DNA from: an uncultured Bacteroidales bacterium
GTDB taxonomy: Bacteria; Bacteroidota; Bacteroidia; Bacteroidales; P3
Length of the DNA: 6,524 nucleotides
Assembly (NCBI GenBank): GCA_937901525.1
Contig: CALDHX010000085.1
Span: forward strand, 1-6,524
Reading direction: 5' to 3'
In this document: positions 6,502-6,524 of the stretch, piece by piece
Position numbering within the stretch: position 1 is the stretch's first letter
How the letters are laid out: every line of letters starts with the position of its first letter
Made by a program: the position numbers and the translations under genes
Notes under the pieces: generated by a model
The model's input: the letters and a program-made list of their open reading frames with translations, nothing else
Database searches by the model: none
Told to the model about the DNA's origin: nothing

Positions 6502-6524
6502 TTGCAGGATTTGCAGACTACCCT

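Noticed and set aside
6504..6524. A possible tRNA fragment or coding end at the right edge (TTTGCAGGA followed by TTTGCAGAC)
   Set aside because: The minus-strand TCTGCAAAT looks loosely like a tRNA-Cys anticodon loop, but the stem around it does not pair properly and only about 20 bases are present. A minus-strand frame ending at a TGA near 6470-6468 is also possible but cannot be supported.

Overview
The window is a low-GC stretch of genome in which every recognisable gene is read leftwards (minus strand). It looks like a member of the Bacteroidota, probably Bacteroidales-like. The reasons are: two good matches to the Bacteroidota promoter form (TTTG about 20 nt before TAnnTTTG); starts preceded by A/T-rich sequence instead of Shine-Dalgarno boxes; signal peptides cleaved before Gln (…NA|Q, …FA|Q); and a large exported protein that seems to end in an outer-membrane barrel. 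No species can be named from the sequence alone.

Layout in transcription order, right to left. From 6524 to 6402 lies an intergenic stretch with an imperfect terminator-like hairpin, a very A-rich tract and a promoter candidate. ispE (6401-5577) encodes the CDP-methylerythritol kinase of the MEP isoprenoid pathway. After 17 nt comes pepD (5558-4104), a cytosolic M20 Xaa-His dipeptidase with all expected metal and catalytic residues. pepD overlaps by 17 nt the start of a 937-residue exported protein (4120-1307). This protein joins a HEYRH zinc-metallopeptidase-like domain, a TolB/PD40-like beta-propeller and a C-terminal Omp85-like barrel with an IRG loop motif but no POTRA domains. A terminator-like hairpin sits inside its signal-peptide coding region. 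The 95-nt gap 1306-1212 holds two overlapping inverted repeats and a well-matched promoter. That promoter would drive the last gene (1211 to beyond position 1), a secreted protein of unrecognised family cut by the window edge.

The three right-hand genes may form one transcription unit from the ispE promoter, but their functions are not obviously linked: isoprenoid precursor synthesis, dipeptide recycling and an envelope protein. The hairpin after pepD may reduce read-through into the third gene. No mobile element, CRISPR array, rRNA or complete tRNA was seen. The least ordinary content is the metallopeptidase-propeller-barrel fusion and the palindromic DNA at gene boundaries. The rest is ordinary chromosomal housekeeping sequence.
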